In this document: positions 20,018 to 29,914 of the stretch, in pieces
How the letters are laid out: each line of letters opens with the position of its first letter
How positions within the stretch are numbered: position 1 is the first letter of the stretch
NCBI GenBank assembly: GCA_028696495.1
Contig: JAQVGY010000005.1
Span: 1 to 41,617 of the forward strand
DNA length: 41,617 nucleotides
Direction of reading: 5' to 3'
Source: Atribacterota bacterium
GTDB lineage: Bacteria > Atribacterota > Phoenicimicrobiia > Phoenicimicrobiales > Stramentimicrobiaceae
Notes under the pieces: model-generated
Told to the model about the DNA's origin: nothing
Database searches by the model: none
What the model saw: the letters and a program-made list of their open reading frames with translations, nothing else
Program-made: the position numbers and the translations under genes

Positions 20018-21022
20018 CTAAATTTTATTGTTTTTGAAAAAAACACGGGCAACCAATTCATCTTTTCTGATTTGCTGAGTTAAGCTGGTAGTGTCGACAA
20101 ATTTTTGTTCATCTCTTATTCTTTTCAATAAAAAGGCGCGTATCTTTTTCTTGTATATATCTATTTCATAATTAAAGATGTGTGCTTCAACAGAAATCTC
20201 TTCTCTTATACTAATCATTTCATTTTGAAAAGTAGGTCTAAAACCAATATTTACCAAACCTTGATATTTTATTCCATCAATTTCTACCAGGGCAACATAT
20301 ACTCCGTTTTTGGGTAATAATTTTTCCGACGGAAATTTTATATTAGCAGTAGGAAAAGATAGAATATTTTTCCCTCTCTTGTGACCATGTACAACCTCTC
20401 CACCTATATAGTAGGGATAGCCTAACATGCGATTAGCCTTTTCTAAATCTCCTTCTCTTATAAGTTTTCTAATAAGTGTACTGCTGATTATTGTCCCATC
20501 ATCTGTTTTTACTGGCTCCAAAATAAAATGTTTAAAATTATAGTTTTTAGCTAACAATTTTATAAGATTTATATCACCTTTTTTTTGATAACCAAAATGG
20601 TAATTATATCCCACAAAAACGGCACCCATATGGAACTTATTTAATAAAACTTTTTTTATAAAATCCTCACCACTTACTTTCTTCAATTTTTCTGAAAAAT
20701 TAAGGACATAGACCTTGTTAATTCCCAAATCCTTTATATGTCTTACCTTTTCTTCTAATGTGGTAAGAAAATAGAGGTTATCAATTTTATTGACAATTAT
20801 CTCCGGATGAGGGTCCAGCAAAATAACAGAGCTCACGGCATTGTCTTTTTTTGCCATATCGACACATAAACTTAATATGGACTGATGTCCCAGATGAACT
20901 CCATCAAAGAATCCTAAAGCTATATATGATAATTTATTTTCACTATTGAAAAAATTATTATTAATAAAATAATCATATGATATATATTCCATGTTAGCCC
21001 TGTTTGCCTCGATTCTAACCAA
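20018..21022 (-). CDS. ribF: Bifunctional riboflavin kinase / FAD synthetase
   Basis: 334-aa ORF; ALGFFDGVHLGHQSIL, GYNYHFGYQKKGD, GKNILSFPTANIKFP motifs. True start may be the internal ATG (MEYISYDYF). Confidence 0.95.
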   Translation of the reverse strand: MVRIEANRANMEYISYDYFINNNFFNSENKLSYIALGFFDGVHLGHQSILSLCVDMAKKDNAVSSVILLDPHPEIIVNKIDNLYFLTTLEEKVRHIKDLGINKVYVLNFSEKLKKVSGEDFIKKVLLNKFHMGAVFVGYNYHFGYQKKGDINLIKLLAKNYNFKHFILEPVKTDDGTIISSTLIRKLIREGDLEKANRMLGYPYYIGGEVVHGHKRGKNILSFPTANIKFPSEKLLPKNGVYVALVEIDGIKYQGLVNIGFRPTFQNEMISIREEISVEAHIFNYEIDIYKKKIRAFLLKRIRDEQKFVDTTSLTQQIRKDELVARVFFKNNKI

Positions 21023-21092
21023 TGCTGCTTACAACTAATTGTTGTATTTATAATACTATTTAATAGAATTTTATTTTATAATTCGTCTTTCT

Positions 21093-21866
21093 TCAATTTA
21101 TTATTTTATCATCCAAAACTGTACTGGCAGATATTATCAAAGATGCCTGCTTTTCAGAGGGCAATTCCATAAATTCAGCAAGCGAGATAGACTGATTGAT
21201 AGAAATATTGCCAACCTTGACTCTTCTTAGATTAGAAAGATATGCACCAAATCCCAGATAATCACCGATATCATTACACAATGTTCTAATATAAGTCCCC
21301 TTGGAGCACTTTACTTTAAAAGAAATACTGGGATAAATATCCCATCTTACCTTCAATAGGGATAATTGATATATTTTTATTTTCCTTGGTTCAACTTTTA
21401 TTTTAATACCCTTTCTAGCTAAGCGATAAAGCGGCTTCCCCTTTGATTTTATTGCTGAATACATGGGAGGAGTCTGCCATATATCTCCTTGAAACTTTTC
21501 AAAAACACTCTCTATCTCATCCCGGGTTAATCTTTTTTGCTCTCTTTTTTTACTATTTATCCTTATTATTTTGCCGGTTAAATCCTGTGTATCGGTTGAA
21601 ATGCCCAGTATCATAGTAGCGGTGTATGTTTTATCAAGATTAGTAAAATAAACCGATTCTTTGGTACTACGGTTTAGGCATAAAACCAGTATTCCGGTAG
21701 CAAAGGGGTCCAATGTACCGGTATGCCCTGCTTTGTCTAATTTTAAAAGTTTTTTTATTTTAAAAACGGTCTTTGCCGAAGAAATTCCTTCAGGTTTATC
21801 AATAATCAGAATACCATTTTTCATCTTTAAAGGAGTGTCCTTAATAATAATATTAGTAAGTGGCAT
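21093..21866 (-). CDS. truB: tRNA pseudouridine(55) synthase
   Basis: GILIIDKPEGISSAKTV, GHTGTLDPFATGILVLCL motif, KCSKGTYIRTLCNDIG. Confidence 0.97.
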   Translation of the reverse strand: MPLTNIIIKDTPLKMKNGILIIDKPEGISSAKTVFKIKKLLKLDKAGHTGTLDPFATGILVLCLNRSTKESVYFTNLDKTYTATMILGISTDTQDLTGKIIRINSKKREQKRLTRDEIESVFEKFQGDIWQTPPMYSAIKSKGKPLYRLARKGIKIKVEPRKIKIYQLSLLKVRWDIYPSISFKVKCSKGTYIRTLCNDIGDYLGFGAYLSNLRRVKVGNISINQSISLAEFMELPSEKQASLIISASTVLDDKIIN

Positions 21867-21868
21867 TA

Positions 21869-22882
21869 TCAGGTATTAAGCGCTTTTATTAACCTGTCTA
21901 TTACTGTCTTTACAATATCATCTCTGTCCCCCTCTAATTGACAGCCAGCTGCATTGGGATGACCTCCACCACCAAATGTTCGTGCAAAAAGGTCGACGTT
22001 AAAATCATCTTTAGAACGGAAACTAATCTTAATCTTTCCCTCTATAATCTCCTTGAATAATACAGAAACCTGAACTTTTTTGATGGAAAGTATCTTATCG
22101 ACTATTCCTTCTGTTTCTTCTTCTTTAGCATTAGTTTCCTCAAACATCTCTCTGGTTACAATAGTCCAGGCAATATTTGAATTTGAATCAACCTCTGTTT
22201 TAAGAAGCGCGTCACCTAACAATCTAAGGGCAGATATTTCATTATTGCTATAAATTTGATTGGCAATTAAGTGGGGATTGGCACCGGATTTTACTAAAAC
22301 AAAAGCAGTATAAAAAGTTTCAGCCCTGGTATTGGCATATCGAAAAGAGCCAGTATCGGTAACAATTGCTGCAAACAAAGGGATGGCAATCTGTTCGGTT
22401 ATCTCACAATTCAGCTCTTTGCTCAATTGGAATATTATCTCCCCTACTGATGAAGAGCTAACATCGATATAGTTAATATGCCCGAATTTGGTGTTACTGG
22501 GGTGGTGGTCAATATTAACAATAAGACTAAATTTATCAGTTTTTACAGGAATATTGCCAATTCTTTCTAAATTACTGGAATCAAGGACTACCAATACCGA
22601 ATCATTTTCGATTTCTAATATGAATTCTTTATCGAGTTTAGCACTACAAATTATCTCTTCCACGCCTGGCATAAATTTATAGATATAGGGCACCTGGTCT
22701 TGATTAACAATTTTTACCTCTTTGCCCATCTGTTTTAAGATAAAGTAGAGGGCTAATTCAGAACCTAAGGCATCTCCATCTAAATTTGTATGTGAGGTAA
22801 TAATGAAATTATGGTATTTTTTAATTATTTTGGCAATTTTACTGATTTTCGTGTGTTGCATCCTGGCTTTCCCTGCCATCAC
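21869..22882 (-). CDS. nrnA: Bifunctional oligoribonuclease / PAP phosphatase (DHH-DHHA1)
   Basis: SHTNLDGDALGSELAL, NIDHHPSNTKFG, TDTGSFRYANT, GGGGHPNAAGCQ motifs. Confidence 0.93.
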   Translation of the reverse strand: MMAGKARMQHTKISKIAKIIKKYHNFIITSHTNLDGDALGSELALYFILKQMGKEVKIVNQDQVPYIYKFMPGVEEIICSAKLDKEFILEIENDSVLVVLDSSNLERIGNIPVKTDKFSLIVNIDHHPSNTKFGHINYIDVSSSSVGEIIFQLSKELNCEITEQIAIPLFAAIVTDTGSFRYANTRAETFYTAFVLVKSGANPHLIANQIYSNNEISALRLLGDALLKTEVDSNSNIAWTIVTREMFEETNAKEEETEGIVDKILSIKKVQVSVLFKEIIEGKIKISFRSKDDFNVDLFARTFGGGGHPNAAGCQLEGDRDDIVKTVIDRLIKALNT

Positions 22883-23231
22883 CTTCCCTGCCTAAATCCT
22901 CAATTTTCATCATAAGTTGATGTACTTTTTCCAACTCCTTATCGAAGTGAAAAGATATAGAGGGTGTAAAGCGATATCTTTTAAGCTCATGAGCTAATTC
23001 TGACCTGATAAAATTTGTAGCACTATAAAGACCCTTCAGACATTTTTCCTGTTCTTCTTTATTCCCCAATATAGAAATATATATTTTGGCATTATGCAGG
23101 TCATTGGATAGAGATATTCTGGTTACTGTGACAAATCCTATGCGGGGGTCTTTTGTTTTTCTATGAATTATATGGCTTATATTTCTTTTCAATACTTTTT
23201 CAAAATGTTTCTTTTTTTGTTCTAAAACCAT
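22839..23231 (-). CDS. rbfA: 30S ribosome-binding factor RbfA
   Basis: 130 aa; DPRIGFVTVTRISLSNDLHNAKIYISILG and FIRSELAHELKRYRFTPSISFHFD. Confidence 0.93.
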   Translation of the reverse strand: MVLEQKKKHFEKVLKRNISHIIHRKTKDPRIGFVTVTRISLSNDLHNAKIYISILGNKEEQEKCLKGLYSATNFIRSELAHELKRYRFTPSISFHFDKELEKVHQLMMKIEDLGREGDGRESQDATHENQ

Positions 23232-23271
23232 CTGCTTTGTCTAACCTTTTTATTCTTTATCTTTGTTTTGC

Positions 23272-23553
23272 CTAATTAATTGAAAACCAATAATCAAGTA
23301 ATTGTATTTCGGGTTGTATTTCGGTATGACTTATAATTTTTTCCATAATTCGGTCAATTAATCGACGATTATCATTGACACAGGCAATCCCTATAGTACT
23401 CTTTTTCCAGGAATTTTTTTGACCAATCTCGGCAATAGAAATATTATATCTCTTTCTTAATAAATTTGTATAACCTGCCAAAATTGTTCTTTTATCTTTT
23501 AAGGAGTGGCTATTTGGTAAATATAGGGATATTTTACAGATACCAATTAACAT
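23272..23553 (-). CDS. DUF503 (YlxP-like) family protein
   Basis: 93 aa; LPNSHSLKDKRTILAGYTNLLRKRYNISIAEIG pattern; between infB and rbfA as in many bacteria. Confidence 0.88.
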   Translation of the reverse strand: MLIGICKISLYLPNSHSLKDKRTILAGYTNLLRKRYNISIAEIGQKNSWKKSTIGIACVNDNRRLIDRIMEKIISHTEIQPEIQLLDYWFSIN

Positions 23554-23558
23554 TTTTC

Positions 23559-25493
23559 CTATTTAGTAACTTCTTGAAAATTATAAAAAACAATTCTATC
23601 CTGTACCTGAAAATCATCAAATTTCTCTATATGTATGCCACACTCATATCCAGAGCTGACTTCTTTAACATCATCTTTAAAGCGTCTTAAGGAGAAATCT
23701 TTTCCTTCATATATTTTTTCTTCTTTACGTATAACACGGATAGAATCTTTGGTTGAAATCTTTCCTTCAGTCACATAACATCCGGCAACAATACCAATCT
23801 TGGGTATTTTAAATATTTCCCTAACCTCTGCTTCTCCAGTTATTATTTCTTCTAATTTTGGCTTTAAATACCCTTTTAAGGCAGCTTTAACTTCATCGAT
23901 TAAATCATATATTATATTATAAGTTCTAACTTCAATCTCTTCATTTTTAGCCAGCTTCTGAGCATTTTGATCTTCTGCCACATTGAATCCGATAACCAGA
24001 GCATTGGACGCAGATGCTAACATAATGTCTGTTTCAGAAATTGTACCAATACCACCATGGATTATCTTTACTTCAACTTCTTCATTGCTCAGGGGGGATA
24101 AGGCCTCCATAATTGCATCTAAGGTTCCTTGAGTATCTGCCTTTAAGATAATATTTAATTCTTTGATTCTTCCTTTTTTCATTTCTTCAAACAAACTCTC
24201 TAAGGATACCCTCTCCTCTTCCTTCTTTTCCCTGCGCTTTTCTTCCAGCTCCCTCTCACCAATTATTATTTTAGCAAAATGATCACTCGCCACTACCTGG
24301 AATACATCACCGGCACCGGGCATTTTGTTAAAACCTGTTATCTCCACAGGGGTTGAGGGCCCGGCATAGGTAAGATGTTTGCCCATATCATCCATCATGC
24401 TTCTTACTTTTCCATATGCCTTCCCAACTACAAAATAATCACCTATTTTTAAATGACCATCTTGAATTAAAACAGTAGCCAAAATGCCTCTCCCTTTGTT
24501 CAGCTTGGTCTCTATTACCACCCCGGTAGCAGGCAGTTCGGGATTGGCTTTCAATTCTAACATCTCTGCCTGTAAGGAGATCAGTTCCAATAATTCCGTA
24601 ATACCCTTCTTCTGTAAGGCAGATATTTCAGCAAACAGGGTATCTCCACCCCATTCTTCTGGAACTAACTGGTATTTGGATAGTTCCTTTTTAACTTTAT
24701 CAATATTAGCAGTTGCTTTATCAATCTTATTGACGGCTACAATAATGGGGACATTGGCTGCTCGGGCATGATTAATCGCCTCCACCGTCTGAGGCATCAC
24801 TCCATCATCGGCAGCAACAACGAGTACCACTATATCAGTTGCTTTTACACCACGGGCTCTAATAGTGGTGAATGCTTCATGCCCCGGAGTATCAATAAAT
24901 ACAAATCTATTATCCTTCAGGTTGACCACATAGGCGCCAATATGCTGGGTAATACCCCCTGCTTCCTTTTTGGTAATATGTGATTTCCTGATTACATCAA
25001 GGAGGGTAGTTTTACCGTGATCTACATGACCAACAATGGTAATGACCGGCGATTTAACAGACAATGGGATTTCCACAGCATTACCTTTCTTTGCCTTAAT
25101 TATTCTCTTCAGATTGCTGGAGGGGTTTATTTCAATATTATTCTCATGACATATCTTTTCAACAATCTCCCATGGTAATTCCCTATCGATAGACTTTATC
25201 GTGCCTATTTTAGAGACTTGTTGCATAGCTTTTGATAATGGCAAATTGAGCTTTTCTGATAATTCCTTCAAGCTGGGTAACTTGTCTAATATGAGCACCC
25301 TTCTCTCCTCTTTTTCAGCTTCTTTTACTTTCTTTTTTTCCTCAGCAATAGCCTCTTTAATAATTTCAATTGTCTCCTCATCAAGTGTACTCATATGATT
25401 CTTAACATTGATACCTTCTTTTGTTAAAAAGCTAATAAGACTTTTAGCTGGAATCCTCAATTCTTCTGCTACTTCATATACTCTTTTTTTCAT
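23559..25493 (-). CDS. infB: Translation initiation factor IF-2
   Basis: 644 aa; [44 protein letters not shown]. Confidence 0.99.
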   Translation of the reverse strand: MKKRVYEVAEELRIPAKSLISFLTKEGINVKNHMSTLDEETIEIIKEAIAEEKKKVKEAEKEERRVLILDKLPSLKELSEKLNLPLSKAMQQVSKIGTIKSIDRELPWEIVEKICHENNIEINPSSNLKRIIKAKKGNAVEIPLSVKSPVITIVGHVDHGKTTLLDVIRKSHITKKEAGGITQHIGAYVVNLKDNRFVFIDTPGHEAFTTIRARGVKATDIVVLVVAADDGVMPQTVEAINHARAANVPIIVAVNKIDKATANIDKVKKELSKYQLVPEEWGGDTLFAEISALQKKGITELLELISLQAEMLELKANPELPATGVVIETKLNKGRGILATVLIQDGHLKIGDYFVVGKAYGKVRSMMDDMGKHLTYAGPSTPVEITGFNKMPGAGDVFQVVASDHFAKIIIGERELEEKRREKKEEERVSLESLFEEMKKGRIKELNIILKADTQGTLDAIMEALSPLSNEEVEVKIIHGGIGTISETDIMLASASNALVIGFNVAEDQNAQKLAKNEEIEVRTYNIIYDLIDEVKAALKGYLKPKLEEIITGEAEVREIFKIPKIGIVAGCYVTEGKISTKDSIRVIRKEEKIYEGKDFSLRRFKDDVKEVSSGYECGIHIEKFDDFQVQDRIVFYNFQEVTK

Positions 25494-25573
25494 ACACCTT
25501 GACCTCCATCTCTACCGGATTGTTACCAGGGGTAAATACTTCTTTCTAATACTCTTAAATTTTGTTTAGCAGA

Positions 25574-25870
25574 TTAATTATCAACAAAATCCTTTTCTAT
25601 CAAATTAAACTTTTCTTCTAATTCTTTCACTATCGAGGGCAATATATCGAGCTTTAATGCCTTCCCCAATCTCTTTTTTTTAATAGCCTCTTGAAAACAT
25701 ATTTTATTATAACATAAATATGCCCCTCGGCCTGATTTCTTACCAGTCTCATCTATTTCAATTACACCCTCAGGCGTTCTGATAATTCTTAATAAATCCC
25801 TTTTCGGTTTTTTCCCCTGACACCCTATGCATGTCCTGTAAGGTATTTTTGTTAATTTTTTTTTCTTCAT
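25574..25870 (-). CDS. rnpM: YlxR/RnpM-family RNA-binding protein
   Basis: 98 aa; IPYRTCIGCQGKKPKRDLLRI and KKSGRGAYLCYN; between nusA and infB. Confidence 0.9.
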   Translation of the reverse strand: MKKKKLTKIPYRTCIGCQGKKPKRDLLRIIRTPEGVIEIDETGKKSGRGAYLCYNKICFQEAIKKKRLGKALKLDILPSIVKELEEKFNLIEKDFVDN

Positions 25871-25911
25871 ATTGTGAAAAGATTTACTTTTTTAACTTAA
25901 TATTTTTTACT

Positions 25912-27009
25912 TTATTCTAATTTACTTATATCTGTACCCGGCTCAATTTTATTCTCCTGCCTGTATTGCGATTCACTCTTAATATCAATCTTCCAGCCGG
26001 TTAATTTTGCAGCCAATCTGGCATTCTGCCCTTCTTTGCCAATTGACAGAGACAATAGTTGGTCATTAACCACAACCAGGGCTTTTTTCTCCTTTTCAAA
26101 TAGTTGCACCAGCAAAACCTTGGCCGGATTAAGAGAGTTGGCAATAAAAGTCTTATCATCTTCATCCCATTTAATTATATCTATTTTTTCCTCTTGTAAT
26201 TCAGTCATTATTGCTTTAATCCTGGAACCCCGGTCTCCAATACAGGAACCGATGGAGTCAACCATTTCGTCCCGGCAAGTAACAGCAATTTTTGATCTTT
26301 TCCCGGCCTCTCGGGCTATTTGTTTAATTTCTACTAATCCCTCATGGATTTCCGGAACTTCCAATTCAAATAATCTTTTAAGAAGATCTGGATGGGTTCG
26401 AGAAAGTATTATTCTGGGCCCCTTTGATGTTTTTTTAACTTCAACTACATAGAATTTCATTCTACTTCCCTTACTATATGATTCACCCCTCACCTGTTCA
26501 TTGGGTGGTAGAATTGCCTCGGCTTTACCCAAATCTATTATATAGTTATAGTGTTCCTGACGTTGAACAACCCCTGTTACAATATCTCTTACTTTATCAA
26601 TATATCTATCATAGACAGCCTTTCTCTCCGCTTCCCTTATCTTTTGAACAACAACCTGTTTGGCAGTCTGGGTAGCAATTCTACCGAACTCTTCAGGTGT
26701 TATCTCAATATCAATCTCATCTCCTAATTTAACAGTTCCCTTTTTATACTGTTGGGCTTGTTCTAAATCAATTTCCGAAGAAGGCTTATCTATTTTTTCA
26801 ACCACTGTCCTTTTAGATAATACCTGTACCCTTCCACTCTCTTTGTCAATAATTATCTCTACATTATCCTTCCCCTGAGCAAAGTTCTTCTTATAGGCAG
26901 AGACAAGAGATACTTCAATTGCATCCAATATAACTTCTTTGGGTATTCCTTTTTCTTTTTCTATTTCATCAAGTATTTTAACCAGATCAATATTCATCAT
27001 GTTAATCAA
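25912..27009 (-). CDS. nusA: Transcription termination/antitermination protein NusA (actual start probably the ATG at about 27000, after GGAGG)
   Basis: 365 aa; N-terminal domain, S1 (GVVQRQEHYNYIIDLGKAEAILP), KH (DSIGSCIGDRGSRIKAIMTEL; LSIGKEGQNARLAAKLTGWKIDI). Confidence 0.97.
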   Translation of the reverse strand: MINMMNIDLVKILDEIEKEKGIPKEVILDAIEVSLVSAYKKNFAQGKDNVEIIIDKESGRVQVLSKRTVVEKIDKPSSEIDLEQAQQYKKGTVKLGDEIDIEITPEEFGRIATQTAKQVVVQKIREAERKAVYDRYIDKVRDIVTGVVQRQEHYNYIIDLGKAEAILPPNEQVRGESYSKGSRMKFYVVEVKKTSKGPRIILSRTHPDLLKRLFELEVPEIHEGLVEIKQIAREAGKRSKIAVTCRDEMVDSIGSCIGDRGSRIKAIMTELQEEKIDIIKWDEDDKTFIANSLNPAKVLLVQLFEKEKKALVVVNDQLLSLSIGKEGQNARLAAKLTGWKIDIKSESQYRQENKIEPGTDISKLE

Positions 27010-27130
27010 CCTCCTCCCCGTTAATATGGAGAGCAGAATACTTTTTCCTTCTCTTTTATATATTTTATAATTTTCTATTTTATTAAATCTGAATGACAGG
27101 TTTTTTTACTGTAAAACAAACATACAAAAC

Positions 27131-27158
27131 AAAAGAGTGGTTCACAAACCACTCTTTT
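27131..27158 (-). terminator. Rho-independent terminator downstream of mtaB
   Basis: Perfect 12-bp stem AAAAGAGTGGTT-CACA-AACCACTCTTTT, followed on the minus strand by T-rich GTTTTGTATG. Confidence 0.88.
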
Positions 27159-27284
27159 CTACATTAAGATGTTTCTATAATTTATGATAATATTATAACA
27201 CAAAAATAAAAAATATCAAATTCTTAATTTTAAGCCCTATTTTTTACTTTAAATGGTCTGTCCTCCTGAGCAAAAATAGTAAAA

Positions 27285-28613
27285 TTATGAGGCAGGTTCA
27301 CCCACTGCATAGCTACCATTGGTTTGAACAATCTTTACCTTAACTACCTGCCCTTTTTCATAAGATGTATTATAAAGAAAGACTTTAACATAATTATCAG
27401 TCAAACCAGATGCAAAGCTCAACTCGTTTTCCTTCCCCAGAGACTCAATTAGAACATCCCTTTCTTTCCCCAGATTTTTCCCTATATATTCTCTGGTCAG
27501 CTGTTTGGATAAATCAATCAGTTGTTTGCTTCTCTCTTTTATGACCTTTTCCTCAACTGTATCTGACAAAAACGAAGCCAGATTGAATCTTCTTTCCGAA
27601 TAAGGGAAAACATGTACCTTGCTAAAGCCAATCTTCCTCACCATATTTAAAGTATTCTGAAAAGCTGTTTCATCTTCACCGGGGAATCCCACAATTATAT
27701 CTGTAGTGAGAGCTATATCGGGCATCTGTTCTTTCAGAGAATCGACAGTTCTATTGTATTGCTCTGAGGTGTATTTTCTATTCATGAGAGAGAGTATACG
27801 ATTATCACCACTCTGTAAGGGAATATGGAGATGATGGCAAAGTTCAGGATAACAATGAAAGGCATCGATAAGCTCTTTATCAACATAGGGCAGCTCTATT
27901 GAACTCAAACGAATTCTATCAATATTGGAAACCCGAACAATTTCAGAGATTAAATTTACCAGATTTATTTTACTATTATTTAAATCAGAACCGTAGCTGC
28001 CCAGATTGATACCCAATAAAACGACTTCTTTATACCCCTTGCCATCCAAATCCTCAATTTCAGATAATACCTGTTCAACAGACCTGCTTCTGGCACGACC
28101 CCTTAGATAGGGGATAATACAATAGCTGCAAAATTGATTACATCCATCCTGTATTTTTACAAGTCTTCGTATACGATTTGAGCTGCTAAAACATTTATTT
28201 TCAATATAATTTGTAATTTTATCGGCTGAACTGATAAAAATTTGTGGTTTTTCTTCCACAGGGGATAACTTTTTTATTATATTGAAAATATTTTCTTTAT
28301 AATAATTACCTGCAATTAAAGAAACATTATTACATTCTTTAATATCAATTAAATTAGACTGGACTGCACATCCTGTTGCAATAATGGTTGACATCGGGTT
28401 TAATCGAGCAGCTTTTCTTATCATCTGTTTTGATTTTCTTTCCGCTTCTCTGGTAACGGCACAGGTGTTTATTAAATAAATATCGGCAATTTCATCTAAT
28501 CCGACAGTCTTATAGCCATTTCTGATAAATAGTTGTCTCAGTGCCCCTGTTTCGTATTGATTTACCTTACAACCTATGGTTTTAAAACCTATCTTTTGCG
28601 TCACTTGAATCAC
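27285..28613 (-). CDS. mtaB: tRNA (N(6)-L-threonylcarbamoyladenosine(37)-C(2))-methylthiotransferase
   Basis: 442 aa; TIGCKVNQYETGALRQLF N-terminus typical of MtaB; GCNQFCSYCIIPYLRGRARSR radical SAM cluster; downstream of dnaJ. Confidence 0.93.
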   Translation of the reverse strand: MIQVTQKIGFKTIGCKVNQYETGALRQLFIRNGYKTVGLDEIADIYLINTCAVTREAERKSKQMIRKAARLNPMSTIIATGCAVQSNLIDIKECNNVSLIAGNYYKENIFNIIKKLSPVEEKPQIFISSADKITNYIENKCFSSSNRIRRLVKIQDGCNQFCSYCIIPYLRGRARSRSVEQVLSEIEDLDGKGYKEVVLLGINLGSYGSDLNNSKINLVNLISEIVRVSNIDRIRLSSIELPYVDKELIDAFHCYPELCHHLHIPLQSGDNRILSLMNRKYTSEQYNRTVDSLKEQMPDIALTTDIIVGFPGEDETAFQNTLNMVRKIGFSKVHVFPYSERRFNLASFLSDTVEEKVIKERSKQLIDLSKQLTREYIGKNLGKERDVLIESLGKENELSFASGLTDNYVKVFLYNTSYEKGQVVKVKIVQTNGSYAVGEPAS

Positions 28614-28617
28614 CGAT

Positions 28618-29769
28618 TTACTTTTTAGAGAAGGAGTCTCTTACCTTTTCAAAAAAGTTTTTCTCACCAATTTTTTCAATATCTTCACCCATTTCTTGAG
28701 CTAATTCATAAAATAGTCTTTTGGTCTTCTCATTCAATTTTTTAGGAATATTAACGATTACTCTGACTTTCTCATCTCCCCTATTTTTGGAACCAAGAAT
28801 ATAGGCACCCTTCCCTCTTAATCGGAAAACAGTATCACTCTGAGTCCCTGCCGGTATCCTCATCTTAACATTGCCTTCTAAAGTAGGTACAGTAGTCTCT
28901 CCGCCTAAAACTGCTTTAGGCAGACTAATCTTATGGTCACAGTATATATCTGCTCCACTTCGTTTGAACTGGGGATGGTCTTTAACATATAGGACTATAA
29001 ACAGGTCTCCGGAAGGACCACCATTTTCACCAGGCTCTCCCAAACCGGCCAGTCTGAGACGGTGCCCGCTCTCCACACCTGCCAGTATTTTCACATTTAT
29101 TGTTTTCCTCTTCTTTATTTTACCCAGGCCATGGCAGACATTACAGGGTGTCTCGATAATAGTACCTTCTCCCTTGCATCTGGGACAGGTTTGAATATTA
29201 ATAGTCTGACCAAAGATAGTATTTTGAGTAGTTCTCATCTCACCGCTTCCCTTGCAGACCGGGCATGTTTGCCTGGTAGTTCCATGCTCTGCCCCGCTCC
29301 CCTTACAATGGCTGCAATCTTCCCAGACTGGCACCTCAATCTTTTTTTCAGCCCCGAATGCTGCCTCTTTCAAAGTTATTTCAAGAGAATACCTTAAATT
29401 AGCCCCTTTTTTACTCCTATCTCTGCGATATGCTCTCCGGGTTCCTCCCCCAAAAAAGCTTTCAAAGACATCGCTAAAGCTGCCAAAATCATCCATGCCT
29501 TCGCCAAATATGTCTCTAAAATCAAATCCGGCACCAAAATCTGGAGTATCGGCTGTGCCATACTGGTCATATCTGGCCCTCTTTTCAGGGTCACTTAAGA
29601 TGGCATATGCCTCACCAATCTCTTTAAACTTTTTTTCTGCCTCTTCTTTACTATTGGGATTAGCATCTGGATGATATTTTAAAGCCAGCTTACGAAAAGC
29701 TTTCTTTATCTCATCCTGGCTGGCTTCTTTCTTTATTCCCAATATCTCATAATAATCCTTATTAGCCAA
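28618..29769 (-). CDS. dnaJ: Chaperone protein DnaJ
   Basis: J domain ([13 protein letters not shown]...HPDANP), four CxxCxGxG zinc motifs. Confidence 0.98.
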   Translation of the reverse strand: MANKDYYEILGIKKEASQDEIKKAFRKLALKYHPDANPNSKEEAEKKFKEIGEAYAILSDPEKRARYDQYGTADTPDFGAGFDFRDIFGEGMDDFGSFSDVFESFFGGGTRRAYRRDRSKKGANLRYSLEITLKEAAFGAEKKIEVPVWEDCSHCKGSGAEHGTTRQTCPVCKGSGEMRTTQNTIFGQTINIQTCPRCKGEGTIIETPCNVCHGLGKIKKRKTINVKILAGVESGHRLRLAGLGEPGENGGPSGDLFIVLYVKDHPQFKRSGADIYCDHKISLPKAVLGGETTVPTLEGNVKMRIPAGTQSDTVFRLRGKGAYILGSKNRGDEKVRVIVNIPKKLNEKTKRLFYELAQEMGEDIEKIGEKNFFEKVRDSFSKK

Positions 29770-29812
29770 AATTATAAAACCTCTTTGTTATGTATAAGTC
29801 TATAATAAGTTT

Positions 29813-29866
29813 ATCTTGCTGAATTTCTGGATAATAGATATTTTGTTATCCAGAAATCAGCAAGAT
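29813..29866 (-). repeat. Long inverted repeat (hairpin) in the dnaK-dnaJ intercistronic region
   Basis: ATCTTGCTGAATTTCTGGATAA / TTATCCAGAAATCAGCAAGAT: 21 bp with one bulged A, 11-nt loop; no U-tract on the minus strand. Confidence 0.9.
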
Positions 29867-29914
29867 TTAAAAGTAACTATAGTTTCAATACTGTTTTTTT
29901 AAATTAAACAGTAA

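Noticed and set aside
29394-29594. Minus-strand 66-aa ORF within dnaJ
   Set aside because: Alternative frame inside the well-supported dnaJ coding sequence.
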